Counted from the stretch's first letter, positions 35,327-46,683 are shown. The stretch: DNA of 64,000 nt from Vibrio sp. NTOU-M3 (GCF_040869035.1 NZ_CP162100.1:2666001-2730000); one strand, 5' to 3'. Notes: generated by a model from the sequence alone, not told the origin. Translations and numbers: made by a program.

Positions 35327-37915
35327 TTATGCAGGCTCTTGGAAGATAACCTCATCCGCTTTCTTAGTGTACTGATCCATTTTATGGAAGTTCAAGTAAC
35401 GGTATGTGTCTGCAGCTGTCGCATCAATTTGCTTCGCATACTCAAGATACTCAGCCTTGGTTGGGATCTTACCAAGAATGGCGCCTACTGCAGCCAATTC
35501 TGCCGAAGACAGATAAACATTTGCACCAGTACCTAAACGGTTCGGGAAGTTACGTGTCGAAGTCGAGATTACTGTCGCTTTATCTGCCACACGTGCTTGG
35601 TTACCCATACAGAGTGAGCACCCCGGCGTTTCGATACGAACACCAGCACGACCGTAAATACCGTAATAACCTTCTTCCGTTAACTGATCACGGTCCATCT
35701 TGGTTGGTGGCGCAACCCATAGACGAGTATCTAATTGACCACCAAATTGCTCCAACAGCTTACCTGCTGCGCGGAAGTGGCCGATATTGGTCATACAAGA
35801 GCCGATGAACACTTCATTAATATTGGTACCTTGAACTTCAGATAGAAGACGCGCGTCATCTGGATCGTTTGGTGCACATAGAATTGGTTGATCAATCTCA
35901 GCCAAGTCAATCTCAATCACGTGTGCATATTCTGCATCTGCATCCGCTTCCATCAATTCAGGATTCGCCAACCACTCTTCCATTGCGGTAATGCGACGCT
36001 CAATCGTACGACGGTCACCGTAACCTTCTGAGATCATCCATTTCAGCATGGTGATATTCGAGTTGAGGTACTCCTCGATAGAGGCTTGGGACAACTTAAC
36101 CGTACAACCTGCCGCTGAACGCTCTGCTGAAGCATCTGATAGTTCGAATGCCTGCTCAACTGTTAGGTGCTCAACGCCTTCGATTTCTAGTACGCGACCA
36201 GAGAATTCGTTGATCTTACCGGCTTTCTCAACCGTTAACAGACCTTGTTGGATTGCGTAGTAAGGAATTGCATGCACAAGATCACGAAGCGTAATACCCG
36301 GCTGCATTTCACCTTTAAAGCGCACCAAGATAGACTCTGGCATGTCCAGTGGCATTACGCCTGTCGCAGCGGCAAACGCAACCAAGCCAGAACCTGCTGG
36401 GAATGAAATACCTAGAGGGAAACGAGTATGCGAGTCACCACCTGTACCTACAGTATCAGGTAGAAGCATACGGTTTAGCCATGAGTGGATAACGCCATCA
36501 CCTGGACGAAGCGAAACACCGCCGCGGTTCATGATGAAATCAGGTAGTGTGTGGTGCGTGTTTACATCGACTGGTTTTGGATACGCTGAAGTGTGACAGA
36601 ATGACTGCATCACAAGGTCTGCAGAGAAGCCAAGACACGCAAGGTCTTTTAACTCATCACGCGTCATTGGACCGGTAGTATCTTGAGAGCCAACCGTTGT
36701 CATCTTAGGCTCGCAGTATTGACCAGCGCGAACACCTTCTACACCACAAGCTTTACCCACCATCTTCTGAGCTAGGGTGTAACCTTTATCTGAAGCTGAA
36801 GGATCGATTGGTTTCGCGAACAAATCGGTTTCTTCTAGGCCTAGAGATGTACGAGCACGACTGGTTAACCCGCGACCAATAATCAGTGGAATACGGCCAC
36901 CAGCACGGACTTCATCAAGCAATACTTTGCTCAGTTCAAAGCTTGAGATTTCCGCACCATCTTTGCGAACCACACCTTCATATGGGTAGATATCAATCAC
37001 ATCACCCATGTTCATCTCTTGAACGTTTAGTTCGATTGGCAAAGCACCTGAGTCTTCCATCGTGTTGTAGAAGATTGGCGCAATTTTACCACCTAAACAA
37101 ATACCACCAGTACGCTTGTTTGGTACGTATGGGATGTCATCACCCATAAACCAAAGCACAGAGTTAGTCGCAGATTTACGTGAAGAACCGGTACCAACAA
37201 CATCACCCACGTATGCGAGTGGAATGCCGTCTTTTTGTAGCTCTTCAATTTGCTTAATAGGACCAACACTGCCCTGCTCATCAGGGTTGATACCGTCACG
37301 CTCCATTTTCAACATGGCTTTTGCGTGTACTGGGATATCAGGACGAGACCAAGCATCCGGTGCAGGAGATAAGTCATCGGTATTGGTTTCACCAGTGACT
37401 TTGAATACTTTAACGGTAATTTTTTCCGCTACTTTTTCTTTAGAGGTAAACCACTCTGCATTTGCCCAAGATTGCAGGACTTGCTGAGCAAACTCATTAC
37501 CCGCTTTGGCTTTCTCTTCAACGTCGTAGAAAGCATCAAACATCAGTAACGTGTGAGATAGCGCTTTAACCGCAATTGGAGCGAGAGCTGCATCATCGAG
37601 TAGTGAAATCAGTGGCTCAATGTTGTAACCGCCCTGCATAGTACCAAGCAGTTCTGCTGCTTTTTCCTTGCTTACTAACGGTGATTCAACTTCACCTTTA
37701 GTGATTGCGGTTAGGAACCCCGCTTTTACATATGCGGCTTCATCTACACCTGGTGGAATGCGATTTTCGAGTAGGTCAAGAATGAACGCTTCTTCACCTT
37801 GTGGGGGATTTTTAAGAAGTTCCACAAGGCCTGCAACTTGCTCGGCATCTAGTGGTTTAGGTACAACTCCTTCAGCAGCACGCTCTTCGACGTGTTTACG
37901 ATAGGCTTCAAGCAC
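35327..37915 (-). CDS. acnB: Aconitate hydratase B
   Basis: AcnB is the main TCA-cycle aconitase, isomerising citrate and isocitrate through a [4Fe-4S] cluster. The 862 residues (E. coli 865) have the AcnB-specific N-terminal HEAT-like and swivel domains (about 1-380). The catalytic domains follow, with cluster cysteines in GSCMTNIGH and in the pair [20 protein letters not shown] and [11 protein letters not shown] are also conserved. It begins with GTG at 37915, supported by AGAGGAA seven bases ahead and by the conserved [16 protein letters not shown] terminus. The 255 bases upstream separate it from the patatin gene and hold no gene. Confidence 0.97.
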   Translation of the reverse strand: MLEAYRKHVEERAAEGVVPKPLDAEQVAGLVELLKNPPQGEEAFILDLLENRIPPGVDEAAYVKAGFLTAITKGEVESPLVSKEKAAELLGTMQGGYNIEPLISLLDDAALAPIAVKALSHTLLMFDAFYDVEEKAKAGNEFAQQVLQSWANAEWFTSKEKVAEKITVKVFKVTGETNTDDLSPAPDAWSRPDIPVHAKAMLKMERDGINPDEQGSVGPIKQIEELQKDGIPLAYVGDVVGTGSSRKSATNSVLWFMGDDIPYVPNKRTGGICLGGKIAPIFYNTMEDSGALPIELNVQEMNMGDVIDIYPYEGVVRKDGAEISSFELSKVLLDEVRAGGRIPLIIGRGLTSRARTSLGLEETDLFAKPIDPSASDKGYTLAQKMVGKACGVEGVRAGQYCEPKMTTVGSQDTTGPMTRDELKDLACLGFSADLVMQSFCHTSAYPKPVDVNTHHTLPDFIMNRGGVSLRPGDGVIHSWLNRMLLPDTVGTGGDSHTRFPLGISFPAGSGLVAFAAATGVMPLDMPESILVRFKGEMQPGITLRDLVHAIPYYAIQQGLLTVEKAGKINEFSGRVLEIEGVEHLTVEQAFELSDASAERSAAGCTVKLSQASIEEYLNSNITMLKWMISEGYGDRRTIERRITAMEEWLANPELMEADADAEYAHVIEIDLAEIDQPILCAPNDPDDARLLSEVQGTNINEVFIGSCMTNIGHFRAAGKLLEQFGGQLDTRLWVAPPTKMDRDQLTEEGYYGIYGRAGVRIETPGCSLCMGNQARVADKATVISTSTRNFPNRLGTGANVYLSSAELAAVGAILGKIPTKAEYLEYAKQIDATAADTYRYLNFHKMDQYTKKADEVIFQEPA

Positions 37916-38170
37916 GACTTATTCCTCTCATTGCGGTTCCTCCCTCTTATTGCTATTGATTCAAAAAATAAGGGAGTGAACATCCTTGGAAACTTGGCTC
38001 TCCATGCCATATTTTTCATTCAGTTCTGAGTGAGAAACAGCGCCAGAGAGGCCAAACTGTGGGCGGTAGAATAGCAAATTTAACGTAAAATTAAAATCTC
38101 ATCATTTTGACCAACATAGCAAGTTAAGACTAAAGTCCTATGATTTTTACCCTTTTATTGCCATGTTTGG

Positions 38171-40462
38171 CTATTTGAACGTTGTACCTATGATCAAATA
38201 AACCGAGTCAAAATTCTGTTCTGTTCTTCCGTATCCAAACATAATTGGACCAACTGGCGAATCAACACCAGCGAAGACTGACCCCGCGACATATAAAGGC
38301 GCATCGTGCAGTTTCAAGTCCGGATCAGACCACACACCACCATACTCTATCGAGCCTCCAAGATAAAAAGGTGATGTGAAAAGTCCAAAATCATTGTCAA
38401 ACCAGCGATATCGATACACTAAGCTACCAAATACCTTGTTTTGACCAATTAAGCTATTGCGTGGAATGCCTGATAAATTCAGGAATCCACCAATCTCCTT
38501 CGGTTCGATTGGAATCGAGGAGTTTTTACTTTTTACCATACCTATGTCGATATTTGCGACCAAAGTATGGCGCTCAAAGGTATGTGCACCGATAAATTTG
38601 CCATCAAACTCATACGCGGTGTCCTTGATTCGCTGATCAGACACTAACTCCGACTCACCAAGGCTTCTGTCGTGTGAAATTAAATATTCAAGGTCAAAAT
38701 AGACACCACTACGCGGTAGGCTGTAGTTATCAAGCGTGTCGATTCGATAATTTGCAAACACACCCGTGCGGCTAAAACTGACATCCCCCAAAGAAGGTAA
38801 GCTGGATAATTCTGCTTCTCCATCCGTGTATCTCGCCCCGACCTTAAACTCACGCCACAAGGTATCTTGATAGCCAATCGCTAGCTCTGTTTTCCATTCT
38901 GTGTAGGAAACTGGCAAATAATCCGTTGTGGATTCTAATGTCGTATCTGCAAAGCCACTAAGTGGCCCATTTCGCTTTTCGTTGCTATAGCTAACGCCAA
39001 ATGTCGTGAACGCTTTTTGACTAGAGAAAAAAGGACTATAAAGTTCAGCTTCGATTAACTTATCCGTCCCCATTTCAATATTTGTCGTCAATTCTGCACC
39101 ATGGGAATTCAAATCAGTAAAGTTAGTCGAAACACCGATGGAGTACTGACTGTCTGTATCAAAGTCATCTTCCAAGAAGAATCGGAAGTTTACGTAATTC
39201 GGCCCCCACGATTTTTCTTTTACATCGATGATAAGAAGATCTTCACCATTTTGCTGATCATAACGATAGGTGATCAGTTCAAAACGATCCAACGCGTACA
39301 AACTTTGAATGCTCGCTTCAACCTCTTTTGTGGTGTAAGTATTGCCACTTTGAAGATTCAAACGATTCTGTATTAGGGTATCGGTATAGTGGGTCCGATT
39401 ATTGATCACCACCTGATCAACCTTGATTTCATCACCGTAGCGCAGGTTACGGCGCGCATTCTGTTTTTGGTCGATATAACGCTGATAATTTGCAGTCGAA
39501 AGAGATAAGGTTTTCAACGCCTCTTTCTGCGTCATCACAGTTTCATACCCGCGGCTGTATGCATCAGGCATTTTATTAAACTCAGTGGTTTCCATGTCCC
39601 CCACATCGGGACGAAGGAAATAATCGCGCTCAGTCAGTGTTTCGGCTTGTCGATTGGTTGTGCTGCGAACCAGATAGTTGGAGAGTTGATCAGCAACGGT
39701 CAGGAAGGTGGTAAAATCTTCTTCTTGTTTATAGTCAGTGCTGATGTCCACCGCAATAATGATGTCAGCCCCCATATCGCGAGCCACATCAATCGGCATA
39801 TTGTTTGTTACACCGCCATCCACCAGCAGACGGCCATCAAGCTCATAAGGAGGCAGCGCTCCCGGCACCGACATGCTTGCCATCATTGCGTCAACCAGAT
39901 AGCCACTATCAATGATCACAGGCTCCAGTTTTACGATATCCGTTGCGACAGAACGGTAAGGAACAGCAAGTTGATCAAAAGATTGGAATGGTGGCAAATT
40001 TCCAGCAGTTTCGCGCAATATTTTCAGCATCCCCTGACCTTGCACAAAACCGCGTGCAGCGCGCACGGAACCCCAACGTAACCCGAGGTCCGTCGTCAAT
40101 TGGTATCTATCTTCGTATTCTTTATCACGTACTCGGCGTTGGCTACGATCAACTCGATCACGATACCCGCTGTTCCAATCCACACTGTAGATAAAACTTT
40201 CGATTTCATCAGCACTCATGCCTGAGGCATACAAGCCACCAACGTATGCTCCCATGCTGGTCCCGGTAACAATATCGACTGGAATTTTCATCTCTTCGAG
40301 CGCTTTCAGCACTCCAATATGAGCGGCCCCTTTGGCACCGCCCCCCGCGAGGACAACCGCTACTTTAGGACGTGCTTTCGTCGTATCGGCACTAAACAGT
40401 TCTTGTGATGATGCCGTGCTGGCGAACATAATCAACAACAAAAAAGACACTAACTGACGCAC
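38171..40462 (-). CDS. Patatin-like phospholipase with POTRA and Omp85 barrel (type Vd secretion)
   Basis: This 763-residue outer-membrane protein resembles Pseudomonas PlpD and Fusobacterium FplA. A signal peptide (1-19) precedes a patatin lipase domain with the oxyanion loop GGGAKGAAH (41-48), the nucleophile S69 in GTSMG and the catalytic D215 in DGG. A single POTRA domain (about 346-415) and a 16-stranded BamA-like barrel (418-763, ending IIGTTFK) follow. The Ser-Asp dyad is complete, so phospholipase A activity is likely. It lies 30 bases after mrcB on the same strand and probably shares the hrpB-mrcB transcript. Whether the lipase is exposed outside the cell or released is unknown. Confidence 0.9.
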   Translation of the reverse strand: MRQLVSFLLLIMFASTASSQELFSADTTKARPKVAVVLAGGGAKGAAHIGVLKALEEMKIPVDIVTGTSMGAYVGGLYASGMSADEIESFIYSVDWNSGYRDRVDRSQRRVRDKEYEDRYQLTTDLGLRWGSVRAARGFVQGQGMLKILRETAGNLPPFQSFDQLAVPYRSVATDIVKLEPVIIDSGYLVDAMMASMSVPGALPPYELDGRLLVDGGVTNNMPIDVARDMGADIIIAVDISTDYKQEEDFTTFLTVADQLSNYLVRSTTNRQAETLTERDYFLRPDVGDMETTEFNKMPDAYSRGYETVMTQKEALKTLSLSTANYQRYIDQKQNARRNLRYGDEIKVDQVVINNRTHYTDTLIQNRLNLQSGNTYTTKEVEASIQSLYALDRFELITYRYDQQNGEDLLIIDVKEKSWGPNYVNFRFFLEDDFDTDSQYSIGVSTNFTDLNSHGAELTTNIEMGTDKLIEAELYSPFFSSQKAFTTFGVSYSNEKRNGPLSGFADTTLESTTDYLPVSYTEWKTELAIGYQDTLWREFKVGARYTDGEAELSSLPSLGDVSFSRTGVFANYRIDTLDNYSLPRSGVYFDLEYLISHDRSLGESELVSDQRIKDTAYEFDGKFIGAHTFERHTLVANIDIGMVKSKNSSIPIEPKEIGGFLNLSGIPRNSLIGQNKVFGSLVYRYRWFDNDFGLFTSPFYLGGSIEYGGVWSDPDLKLHDAPLYVAGSVFAGVDSPVGPIMFGYGRTEQNFDSVYLIIGTTFK

Positions 40463-40492
40463 GTCCTGCTTCCTTACTTCTAAAGCTTTAGA

Positions 40493-42850
40493 TTACCAAC
40501 TGAATATATTTTTTAACCATTGAGCAGGCTTGTTTTCACACTGCTTTTTAAACTGTTGGTTTGGGTCCCACACGGGAAGTTTGAAATTATTATCACAATC
40601 TAAGCGTAATTGCCCCTGCCCACTTCTCTGAAAACCAAGCGTAGTCACACCTTTTGGCCATGGTAATGTCAGTTTCTCGGGAATTCGGTGTTGCAAGTAT
40701 TCGGCATAAACACGCAGTGCACCACTGGCACCCGTTAATTTTGTTGGTTTGTTGTCATCACGACCAAGCCAAATCGTTGTCACTTCGCGCCCATCGACGC
40801 CGACAAACCAGCTGTCTCGCGTATCATTACTGGTGCCCGTTTTTCCAGCTAAAGCTGCCCAAGAGAATTTACTATTAAGGAATCGACCAGTTCCTTCTAA
40901 AACGCCGCGCTTCATAGCATAAGTGGTTAACCAAGCCGCTTGTTGATCAACGGTCTGAGACACTCTTGGAATCGATTCATATAGCACATTGCCATCTAAG
41001 TCGATCACCGACCTTAGTGCTGACAGTTGCGCCTTTTTCCCCGAGTTAGTCAGCGTCTGATACATCTGTGCAACCTGAAATGGCGTTAAAGTAAATGATC
41101 CTAAGAACATCGAAGGCACTGGACGAATTTCATTGCGATCAACCCCCAAACGCTCAAATGTATCCATGACTTGAGGAATCCCCATTTTCATGCCGAGCTG
41201 TACTGTGGGTACGTTTAATGATTTCGCTAATGCAATATATAACGGCACATTGCCACGGAACTTGCGATCATAATTACGTGGTTTCCATACATTGCCATGG
41301 CTACCTTTCAACGTTATCGGCTTATCTTGTAGTGTCGTCGCTAAGTTGTAATGCGCAGGATCTTGCAGAGCCGTTAAGTACACTGCGGGTTTTGCCAGTG
41401 AACCAATTTGACGACTGGCATTCAATGCACGGTTAAATCCGTCATAACCCGTTCGTTTTCCACCTACCATCGCACGGATTTCACCAGTATGACGATCCAC
41501 GGCTATCGCAGCGCCCTCTAACGATTTTCCTGCTACACTAGCTAGCTGTGGGATCTTACGAGCAATCGCCTGTTCAAGTTGATGCTGAGAAACTGGGTCA
41601 AGCGAGGTAAACACACGTAATCCAGTATCAGAATGAAACGCATCACCCACTTTTTCATTCAACTCAATTTTTAACTGTTGGAAATAGGCTGGCTGACGAC
41701 TGGCAATGCGTGGATTATCTTGAATATCCAGAGGTCGATTCGCCGCTTCTTCATACTCACTCGCCGTTAACGTATTTTGCTGCATCATTAGGCGCAGCAC
41801 TAGGTCACGTCGCACTTTTGCACGCTCAGGATAACGCACAGGGTTGTAATACGAAGGTCCTTTCACCATACCGACCAAAAGCGCTAACTGATCGATTCTC
41901 AGCTCTTGGATCGGCTGACCAAAATAAAGTCGTGAAGCCAGACCAAAACCATGAATTGCTTCGCCGCGACTTTGCCCGAGGTACACTTCATTCAGGTACC
42001 CTTCCAAAATGCGATCTTTGCTGTATCGGTAGTCTATGATCAACGCAATATAGGCTTCTCGCAGCTTACGCCACAACGTTCTATCACTGGAAAGGAAGAT
42101 GTTTTTGGCTAACTGCTGGGTCAGCGTACTGCCCCCTTGGACCGTTCGACCCGCTTTAATATTCGCAACAAGTGCACGAGCGATCGCTAACGGCGACACG
42201 CCATCATGCTGATAGAAGTTGCGATCTTCGGTCACCAGCAATGCATCAACCATCACCTCAGGAAACTGATCTCGCCTTAAGAATAAACGCTGCTCATCAT
42301 TCTTTTTCTCAAGCATTCCAAGCATTTTGGGCTCAACTCGCAGATAGCCCAAATCGCCACGTTGCTCTAAAGATTGGATGCGCTGAAGTCCAGAAGCATC
42401 AAAATGCAACATCACATGTCGATCTGGCTCAGGGCCATCAGAGAATTCAAATGGACGACGGATCAGTTCAATACGACTGGAAGAAGAAGAATACTCACCG
42501 GGATAACGTGGCTGGCCGACCTTGCGGTAGTTCAAAACGTCCAGTTCATTACGCACCTCTTTGAGACTGATGTTGTCTCCCGGCGCGAGATTTAAGATTC
42601 GGGCATAGACCACCGTTGGCAAATCAAATAACTGGCCATCAAATCGTTGCTTCACCACACTATCGAGGTAAATCCCAACGAAAATGAGAATGGCAACAAC
42701 CGCCAAACCAAGCTTCCAGCAAATTCCCCATAAGATTTTGAGCCAGGATTTTTTACCTTTTTGCGGCTGTTTGCTGCTTTTTCTACGTGGTTTAGTCGTC
42801 GTTTTCTTCGACGCCGATTTTGGCGTACTCGATGCTTTTTTCTTGGTCAT
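40493..42850 (-). CDS. mrcB: Bifunctional penicillin-binding protein 1B
   Basis: PBP1B polymerises lipid II and cross-links the strands. The 785 residues start with a very basic cytoplasmic tail rich in Lys, Ser and Thr, then a membrane anchor (about 38-63) and a UB2H domain that in E. coli binds the activator LpoB. The GT51 transglycosylase has EDRNFYQHDG and GGSTLTQQLAKN. The transpeptidase has the active-site SLAK, SLN in LAKSLNVP, and KTGTS. Its ATG overlaps the hrpB stop by four bases, so the two are translationally coupled. Confidence 0.96.
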   Translation of the reverse strand: MTKKKASSTPKSASKKTTTKPRRKSSKQPQKGKKSWLKILWGICWKLGLAVVAILIFVGIYLDSVVKQRFDGQLFDLPTVVYARILNLAPGDNISLKEVRNELDVLNYRKVGQPRYPGEYSSSSSRIELIRRPFEFSDGPEPDRHVMLHFDASGLQRIQSLEQRGDLGYLRVEPKMLGMLEKKNDEQRLFLRRDQFPEVMVDALLVTEDRNFYQHDGVSPLAIARALVANIKAGRTVQGGSTLTQQLAKNIFLSSDRTLWRKLREAYIALIIDYRYSKDRILEGYLNEVYLGQSRGEAIHGFGLASRLYFGQPIQELRIDQLALLVGMVKGPSYYNPVRYPERAKVRRDLVLRLMMQQNTLTASEYEEAANRPLDIQDNPRIASRQPAYFQQLKIELNEKVGDAFHSDTGLRVFTSLDPVSQHQLEQAIARKIPQLASVAGKSLEGAAIAVDRHTGEIRAMVGGKRTGYDGFNRALNASRQIGSLAKPAVYLTALQDPAHYNLATTLQDKPITLKGSHGNVWKPRNYDRKFRGNVPLYIALAKSLNVPTVQLGMKMGIPQVMDTFERLGVDRNEIRPVPSMFLGSFTLTPFQVAQMYQTLTNSGKKAQLSALRSVIDLDGNVLYESIPRVSQTVDQQAAWLTTYAMKRGVLEGTGRFLNSKFSWAALAGKTGTSNDTRDSWFVGVDGREVTTIWLGRDDNKPTKLTGASGALRVYAEYLQHRIPEKLTLPWPKGVTTLGFQRSGQGQLRLDCDNNFKLPVWDPNQQFKKQCENKPAQWLKNIFSW

Positions 42851-45306
42851 TGATTTAATTGTCGTTTGGTTTTGGTGGTCGCGACATGGTTGGCTGGATC
42901 GTCAGGCCAGACATGTTTGGGATAGCGTCCTTTCATTTCTTTCTGAACTTCTTTATAGGCACCCTGCCAGAAACTGGCGAGATCACGAGTAACCTGCAAA
43001 GGGCGTTGCGCTGGAGACAGAAGCTCCAGCACTACTTTTTGCCGTCCTTTTGCGATAACTGGCGACGATCGTTCGCCAAAAATCTCCTGCATTCGAACAG
43101 ATAGTACGGGAGACTCGCCTTGTTGATAGCGGATCTGTTTTTTTGAACCCGTGGGTAACGTGTAATAACTTGGTAACCATTCATCCAACTGCTGATTTAA
43201 TGGCCACCCGAGACGTGCTAACAATGCTTCGCAAAGATCCAACTGCTGCATTGCTTTCACAGAACTCACACCGACCATGTATGGCAATAGCCATTCATCA
43301 ATCGTATCGAGTAAGCTTTGCTCGTCCATCGCGGGCCAAGCTTCTTCATTTAACCAATCACTGCCACAACGAATGCGCTCCAATAAGCTAAGCGCAGCTG
43401 TATTCCAATGTAATACAGCGAGTCCTTTACGACGAACATAGTTAAGTAAAGCTTCGGTCATTTTTTCCCCGCTTGGTGCAGGTAGTGCCGTTCGCTGAAT
43501 CAGTAAGTGCGCGATCTGAACACGCTTTTCTGCAATTAATCGGCCTTTTTTATCATCCCAGTCAACCGTTTCCATTTCTGAGAATAATTCTGGAAGTCTT
43601 TGTTCTAGTTCAACAATGTCGAGTCTTGCAGCAAGATAAATTGTACTGGCATCCGTTTGGCTACGCATAAGCTCAGCACATACTAAATAAGGCTCATCCA
43701 CCAAAACATCATCATGTTTTAACATCGCACCATGACCATTGGCCAATAAGTACCGTCCAGGTTGATGATGCCTTTGCCCGGCAATGCGGTCCGGGAAAGC
43801 CAAACACAGAATAGGACCCAGCAAAGTTTCTTCGATACTTTCAAGCGAAAAATGGCACTGAAACTTAGCGGCTAATGCTTGAATTCGTTGCAAAACAAAC
43901 TTGTTGCGGCTGTGATTACCTTGTTTTAAGCGATGCAACACAACTGAAAAATCCGTCTGATTTTTCTCCGGCTCTTCAAGCAATGCAGCCACAGCAATCG
44001 CAGTGTTCAACCAAGAATGATGCCGAGATTTTACTAGCATTGCAGCCAACCTCGGCTCGATCCCCAACGCATGTGCTTGCTGACCTAACGATGTGAGCTG
44101 ATATTGCTCATCCATTAAGCCAAGCATTCGAAATAAGTCACGAGCCTGATTTAATGCAGCGTAAGGCGGCAAATCTAACCATTGTAACTCTGCGGCATCT
44201 TTGCATCCCCATTGTGCTAACTCCAGCGCAAGGTTAGATAGATCGGAGCGAATGACTTCCGGTTGAGGAACCAAAGGCTGTTGATTCAACTGGCTCTCAC
44301 TATAGATGCGAATACATATGCCCGCTTCCAGTCGCCCAGCACGCCCCGCTCGTTGCACCGCAGAAGATTGCGCAATGCGCGTTTCTTCTAAGCGAGTGAT
44401 ACCACTTTTCAAATCAAATTTAGCCACTCGTTCAAGCCCTGAATCGACCACAATACGAATGCCTTCGATGGTTAGGGATGTTTCCGCAATATTGGTTGCC
44501 AAAACCACTTTGCGCCTACCAGGCATCGCCGGCGCTATCGCTTTTTGTTGATCCTTGATGCTAAGTTGCCCATACAACGGGCAGATATCGACAGTATCAT
44601 CCACCACTTGTAATTGCTCGGCTAGCCGTTTAATCGCACCAACGCCGGGCAAAAATACCAGCATAGACCCTGTTTCAGAGTGGAGTAGATTAACAACTTG
44701 TTTCGCCAAGGCAGGGAGCAAGTTTTCATTCGGCCGTAATGGACAATAACGCTGCTCAACCGGAAATGAGCGGCCTTGAGATTCAATATAAATAGCGTCT
44801 GGCAACAATCCGATGAGCGCACTGTGATCCAGCGTGGCTGACATCACCACCAGTTTCAGATCTTCTCGCAATGCTTGTTGTACTTCCAGCACGAAAGCCA
44901 AAGCGGTATCGGCATGTAAACTGCGCTCATGAAATTCATCAAAAATCACCAAACCCACACCATGAAGTTCGGGATCCGTTTGCAACATGCGGGTCATGAT
45001 CCCTTCGGTCACTATTTCCAATTTCGTCTGTGATGAAACTCGATTGTCACCTCTAACTCGGTAACCGACCGTCTCGCCGACGGACTCACCAAGTTGCTCA
45101 GCTAAATAACGAGCAATATTGCGAGCAGCGAGTCGACGCGGCTCCAACATCAAAATCTTTCCGGTGATACGATTTTGGCGCAACAGTTGCAGCGGGAAGA
45201 AAGTCGACTTACCCGCTCCGGGAGCGGCTTTTAAAATAAGTTGATCATGACTGGCTAAGCCTGCCAGCAGATCTGGCATCACGGCTTCAATAGGCAACTG
45301 TGACAA
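42847..45306 (-). CDS. hrpB: ATP-dependent RNA helicase HrpB
   Basis: HrpB is a DEAH-box helicase whose bacterial role is not well defined. I choose the TTG start at 45306: AAGG lies eight bases ahead, and MSQLPIEAVMPDLLAGL matches the E. coli N terminus. This gives 819 residues; the longest frame would reach 45396 and overlap sfsA. Motif I is APGAGKST, motif II DEFH, motif III SATLD, and motif VI QRAGRAGR. A C-terminal HA2/HrpB-specific half follows. The DEFH form replaces DEAH, as in other HrpB proteins. It is divergent from sfsA with 56 bases between, and coupled to mrcB. Confidence 0.92.
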   Translation of the reverse strand: MSQLPIEAVMPDLLAGLASHDQLILKAAPGAGKSTFFPLQLLRQNRITGKILMLEPRRLAARNIARYLAEQLGESVGETVGYRVRGDNRVSSQTKLEIVTEGIMTRMLQTDPELHGVGLVIFDEFHERSLHADTALAFVLEVQQALREDLKLVVMSATLDHSALIGLLPDAIYIESQGRSFPVEQRYCPLRPNENLLPALAKQVVNLLHSETGSMLVFLPGVGAIKRLAEQLQVVDDTVDICPLYGQLSIKDQQKAIAPAMPGRRKVVLATNIAETSLTIEGIRIVVDSGLERVAKFDLKSGITRLEETRIAQSSAVQRAGRAGRLEAGICIRIYSESQLNQQPLVPQPEVIRSDLSNLALELAQWGCKDAAELQWLDLPPYAALNQARDLFRMLGLMDEQYQLTSLGQQAHALGIEPRLAAMLVKSRHHSWLNTAIAVAALLEEPEKNQTDFSVVLHRLKQGNHSRNKFVLQRIQALAAKFQCHFSLESIEETLLGPILCLAFPDRIAGQRHHQPGRYLLANGHGAMLKHDDVLVDEPYLVCAELMRSQTDASTIYLAARLDIVELEQRLPELFSEMETVDWDDKKGRLIAEKRVQIAHLLIQRTALPAPSGEKMTEALLNYVRRKGLAVLHWNTAALSLLERIRCGSDWLNEEAWPAMDEQSLLDTIDEWLLPYMVGVSSVKAMQQLDLCEALLARLGWPLNQQLDEWLPSYYTLPTGSKKQIRYQQGESPVLSVRMQEIFGERSSPVIAKGRQKVVLELLSPAQRPLQVTRDLASFWQGAYKEVQKEMKGRYPKHVWPDDPANHVATTKTKRQLNQ

Positions 45307-45362
45307 GAGAGTGACCTTATGGTGTAATGGAAGCCACCATTGTACATAAAAACAGTAGATAA

Positions 45363-46076
45363 ATGCACTTTGATCCACCACTCGACCAAGCCACACTAAT
45401 CCAACGTTATAAACGTTTTCTTGCAGATATTACTTTGCCAGACGGCAGTGAACGCACCATTCATTGTGCAAATACTGGGGCGATGACCGGATGCGCTCAA
45501 CCGGGCAGCACCGTGTGGTATTCCACCTCAGATAACCTCAAACGCAAGTATCCAAACAGTTGGGAGCTAACAGAAACACCATCAGGGCACCGAATTTGCA
45601 TTAATACGGCAAGAGCCAATCAATTGGCTGTCGAAGCGATTCGAGACGGCGTGATAGATGAACTTCAAGGTTATGATGAACTTCAAACTGAAGTGAAATA
45701 TGGCAATGAAAATAGTCGGATTGATATCTTGCTCAAATCAGAATCTAAACCAAAATGCTATATAGAAGTAAAAAGCGTCACCTTATTCGATGAAAATCAT
45801 CAAGGACAGGGCTACTTTCCAGATGCAGTCACGACACGAGGCCAAAAGCACCTGAGAGAGCTCACAGAAATGGCGAGAAATGGAAGCAGAGCAGTACTTT
45901 TGTTCGCTGTTTTACATTCAGGTATTGAAAAAGTTTCTCCTGCACACCATATAGACGCCAAATATTCACAATTACTGAAAGAAGCGCAACAAGAAGGGGT
46001 GGAAGTCCTGTGCTACAAAGCAGAGCTTTCCAATACCGAGATGAAACTGGTTAATGCTGTCTCATTTTGCAATTAG
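45363..46076 (+). CDS. sfsA: SfsA family protein (DNA/RNA nuclease SfsA)
   Basis: SfsA was named in E. coli as a sugar fermentation stimulation factor; the family has a PD-(D/E)XK nuclease-like fold and an N-terminal OB-fold. The 237 residues (E. coli 234) show [15 protein letters not shown] near the N terminus. The nuclease core has SRIDILL and [10 protein letters not shown] (Asp, Glu and Lys as the metal site), followed by [16 protein letters not shown] at 45363 leaves only 56 bases to the divergent hrpB. It precedes dksA, as in E. coli. Confidence 0.94.
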   Translation: MHFDPPLDQATLIQRYKRFLADITLPDGSERTIHCANTGAMTGCAQPGSTVWYSTSDNLKRKYPNSWELTETPSGHRICINTARANQLAVEAIRDGVIDELQGYDELQTEVKYGNENSRIDILLKSESKPKCYIEVKSVTLFDENHQGQGYFPDAVTTRGQKHLRELTEMARNGSRAVLLFAVLHSGIEKVSPAHHIDAKYSQLLKEAQQEGVEVLCYKAELSNTEMKLVNAVSFCN

Positions 46077-46128
46077 TACTAAAAAATGATGCCGCCTTCA
46101 CATTGACAATAAGTTTACTCTTGAGTAT

Positions 46129-46157
46129 TTGCCTCAATAACTTCTTTTTGCTATAGA
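46129..46157 (+). promoter_or_regulatory. Probable dksA promoter
   Basis: TTGCCT (46129-46134) and TATAGA (46152-46157) are 17 bases apart. A small perfect stem AACTGC/GCAGTT (46174-46189) follows near the expected 5' end of the mRNA, and AGGAG precedes the dksA ATG. Confidence 0.6.
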
Positions 46158-46215
46158 TACCCGCCTTAAAATTAACTGCTCTAGCAGTTGACTAGGTGTT
46201 AGTAGGAGATGCTGC

Positions 46216-46662
46216 ATGCCAGAATCAAAGAAAAAAGCGCTAGGCATCCTAGCCATTGCAGGTGTAGAGCCATATCAAGAAAAAGCAGGTGAAGAATACA
46301 TGTCACCTGAGCAAATGGCTCATTTTACAAAAATTTTGACAGCTTGGCGTGACCAGCTTAGGGAAGAGGTGGAACGTACTGTTCACCATATGCAAGATGA
46401 AGCAGCTAACTTCCCTGATCCAGTTGACCGAGCTTCACAAGAAGAAGAGTTCAGCTTAGAACTGCGCAACCGCGATCGTGAACGTCGTCTAATCAAGAAA
46501 ATCGAAAAGACACTAAACAAAATTGAAGAAGACGATTTCGGCTTTTGTGAATCTTGTGGTATCGAAATTGGTATCCGTCGTCTTGAAGCACGTCCAACAG
46601 CCGATCTTTGTATCGACTGTAAAACACTTGCAGAGATGAAAGAAAAACAGATGCAAGGCTAA
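46216..46662 (+). CDS. dksA: RNA polymerase-binding transcription factor DksA
   Basis: DksA binds the RNA polymerase secondary channel and with ppGpp mediates the stringent response. The 148 residues have an N-terminal globular part, the coiled coil with the tip motif DPVDRAS (Asp-x-x-Asp-x-Ala), and a C4 zinc finger CESCG...CIDC near the C terminus. It has its own promoter and AGGAG ribosome site. It is separated from gluQ by a terminator, an arrangement known from Shigella and E. coli, where read-through supplies GluQ. Confidence 0.97.
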   Translation: MPESKKKALGILAIAGVEPYQEKAGEEYMSPEQMAHFTKILTAWRDQLREEVERTVHHMQDEAANFPDPVDRASQEEEFSLELRNRDRERRLIKKIEKTLNKIEEDDFGFCESCGIEIGIRRLEARPTADLCIDCKTLAEMKEKQMQG

Positions 46663-46683
46663 GCCTTAAAGCGTTATATAATG

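Noticed and set aside
35404..35808. A 134-codon plus-strand frame antisense to acnB
   Set aside because: acnB is certain here and the antisense product resembles no family; no ribosome site.
42847..45396. HrpB starting at 45396
   Set aside because: This start would overlap sfsA by 34 bases and add residues not found in other HrpB proteins; the TTG at 45306 has a ribosome site and matches the family N terminus.
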